Source: Opitutales bacterium (GTDB taxonomy: Bacteria > Verrucomicrobiota > Verrucomicrobiia > Opitutales > T3Sed10-336). From it: a DNA stretch of 5,304 bases. A program made the position numbers and the translations under genes. Location: NCBI GenBank assembly GCA_007132315.1, contig SLOW01000269.1, positions 1-5,304 on the forward strand. Direction: 5' to 3'. The notes below the pieces were generated by a model, which saw nothing but the letters and a program-made list of their open reading frames with translations, was not told the origin of the DNA and searched no databases. Positions 5,085 to 5,304 of this stretch are shown piece after piece (the stretch's first letter is position 1; the number at the start of each line of letters is the position of its first letter).

Positions 5085-5304
5085 TAAAAAAATTACAGCA
5101 CCATTTTTGGAAATGAGCATTCATAGCCAAGTCTATTTCGAATGCCAGGCTCTAAATCGCTTTGATGGTCACAAAAGGAATCCTAACGGAGAAACAGAAA
5201 AGAGTTTGACGTCATGATTCTTCTTTTCTCCGATCGAATGATGAAAGAGAATGATCAAGGTGCATACATTATGCGAATTGCTCACGGTGAAGGCGGTCTT
5301 CTAA
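5085..5304. other. AT-richer intergenic stretch at the right edge
   Basis: This 220-base stretch is visibly richer in A and T than the genes to its left. It should hold the original promoter of the DUF429 gene. I see no tRNA, IS end or CRISPR unit. It contains the 8-base palindrome TGACGTCA (5207-5214), the inverted repeat GCATA-CAT-TATGC (5262-5274), and GAATGAT repeated directly at 5236-5242 and 5249-5255. One frame opens rightward at 5214. Confidence 0.5.
5214..5304 (+). CDS. Possible 5' end of a gene leaving the window (30 codons)
   Basis: ATG 5214 opens a frame that stays open to the edge, beginning MILLFSDRMMKENDQGAYI and continuing MRIAHGEGGLL. AAAGAG nine bases upstream could be a weak ribosome site. 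The start overlaps TGACGTCA. It is too short to identify and could be chance. On the other strand the edge reads LEDRLHREQFA then TAA at 5271-5269, which could instead be the tail of a minus-strand gene. Confidence 0.25.
   Translation, partial: MILLFSDRMMKENDQGAYIMRIAHGEGGLL

Noticed and set aside
4698..5087. 129-codon plus-strand frame
   Set aside because: It is antisense to the clear DUF429 motifs; the proline- and arginine-rich product is typical of a shadow.

Overview
The window is a moderately GC-rich bacterial segment with an accessory character: orphan and nuclease-like genes, short intergenic gaps and several broken reading frames. Codon use favours G/C at third positions but not extremely. 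Almost no start codon has a recognisable Shine-Dalgarno sequence at normal spacing, which suggests a lineage that uses such sites weakly. A DUF429 protein and a DUF2779 protein together are compatible with Planctomycetes, Acidobacteria or environmental Proteobacteria, but the sequence alone does not fix the phylum.

Left half, minus strand (1-2582): two genes read leftward with a 24-base gap and probably form one operon. The promoter-proximal gene (2582-1659) encodes a 307-residue protein whose C-terminal half looks like a divergent PD-(D/E)XK nuclease fold. The second gene (1634 to beyond the left edge) is the best identified gene here. It is a DUF2779 protein with an N-terminal Cas4/RecB-like nuclease, four cysteines placed for an Fe-S cluster, and a C-terminal DEDD/RNase H-like exonuclease domain.

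Right half, plus strand (2646-4694): an unrecognised 179-residue gene is transcribed divergently from the minus-strand operon. It is followed by a short ORF that may be a frameshifted remnant, and then by a good TATAAT promoter. Next comes a PD-(D/E)XK nuclease gene with a textbook E-T-K core and a RecB-type QxxxY motif. Its frame is cut by a single in-frame amber codon at 4089-4091. The downstream half (4116-4694) continues in the same frame and looks like the rest of the same protein.

Right edge (4725-5304): a DUF429 gene on the minus strand keeps only the first half of its domain and converges on the end of the nuclease gene. The last 220 bases are AT-richer, with two small palindromes and the possible start of a gene leaving the window.

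Overall this looks like a nuclease-rich island, possibly defence or DNA repair, in partial decay. Three separate PD-(D/E)XK-type proteins occur within about 4.7 kb. The joint function of the divergent genes is inference; the domain calls come from motifs visible in the translations.
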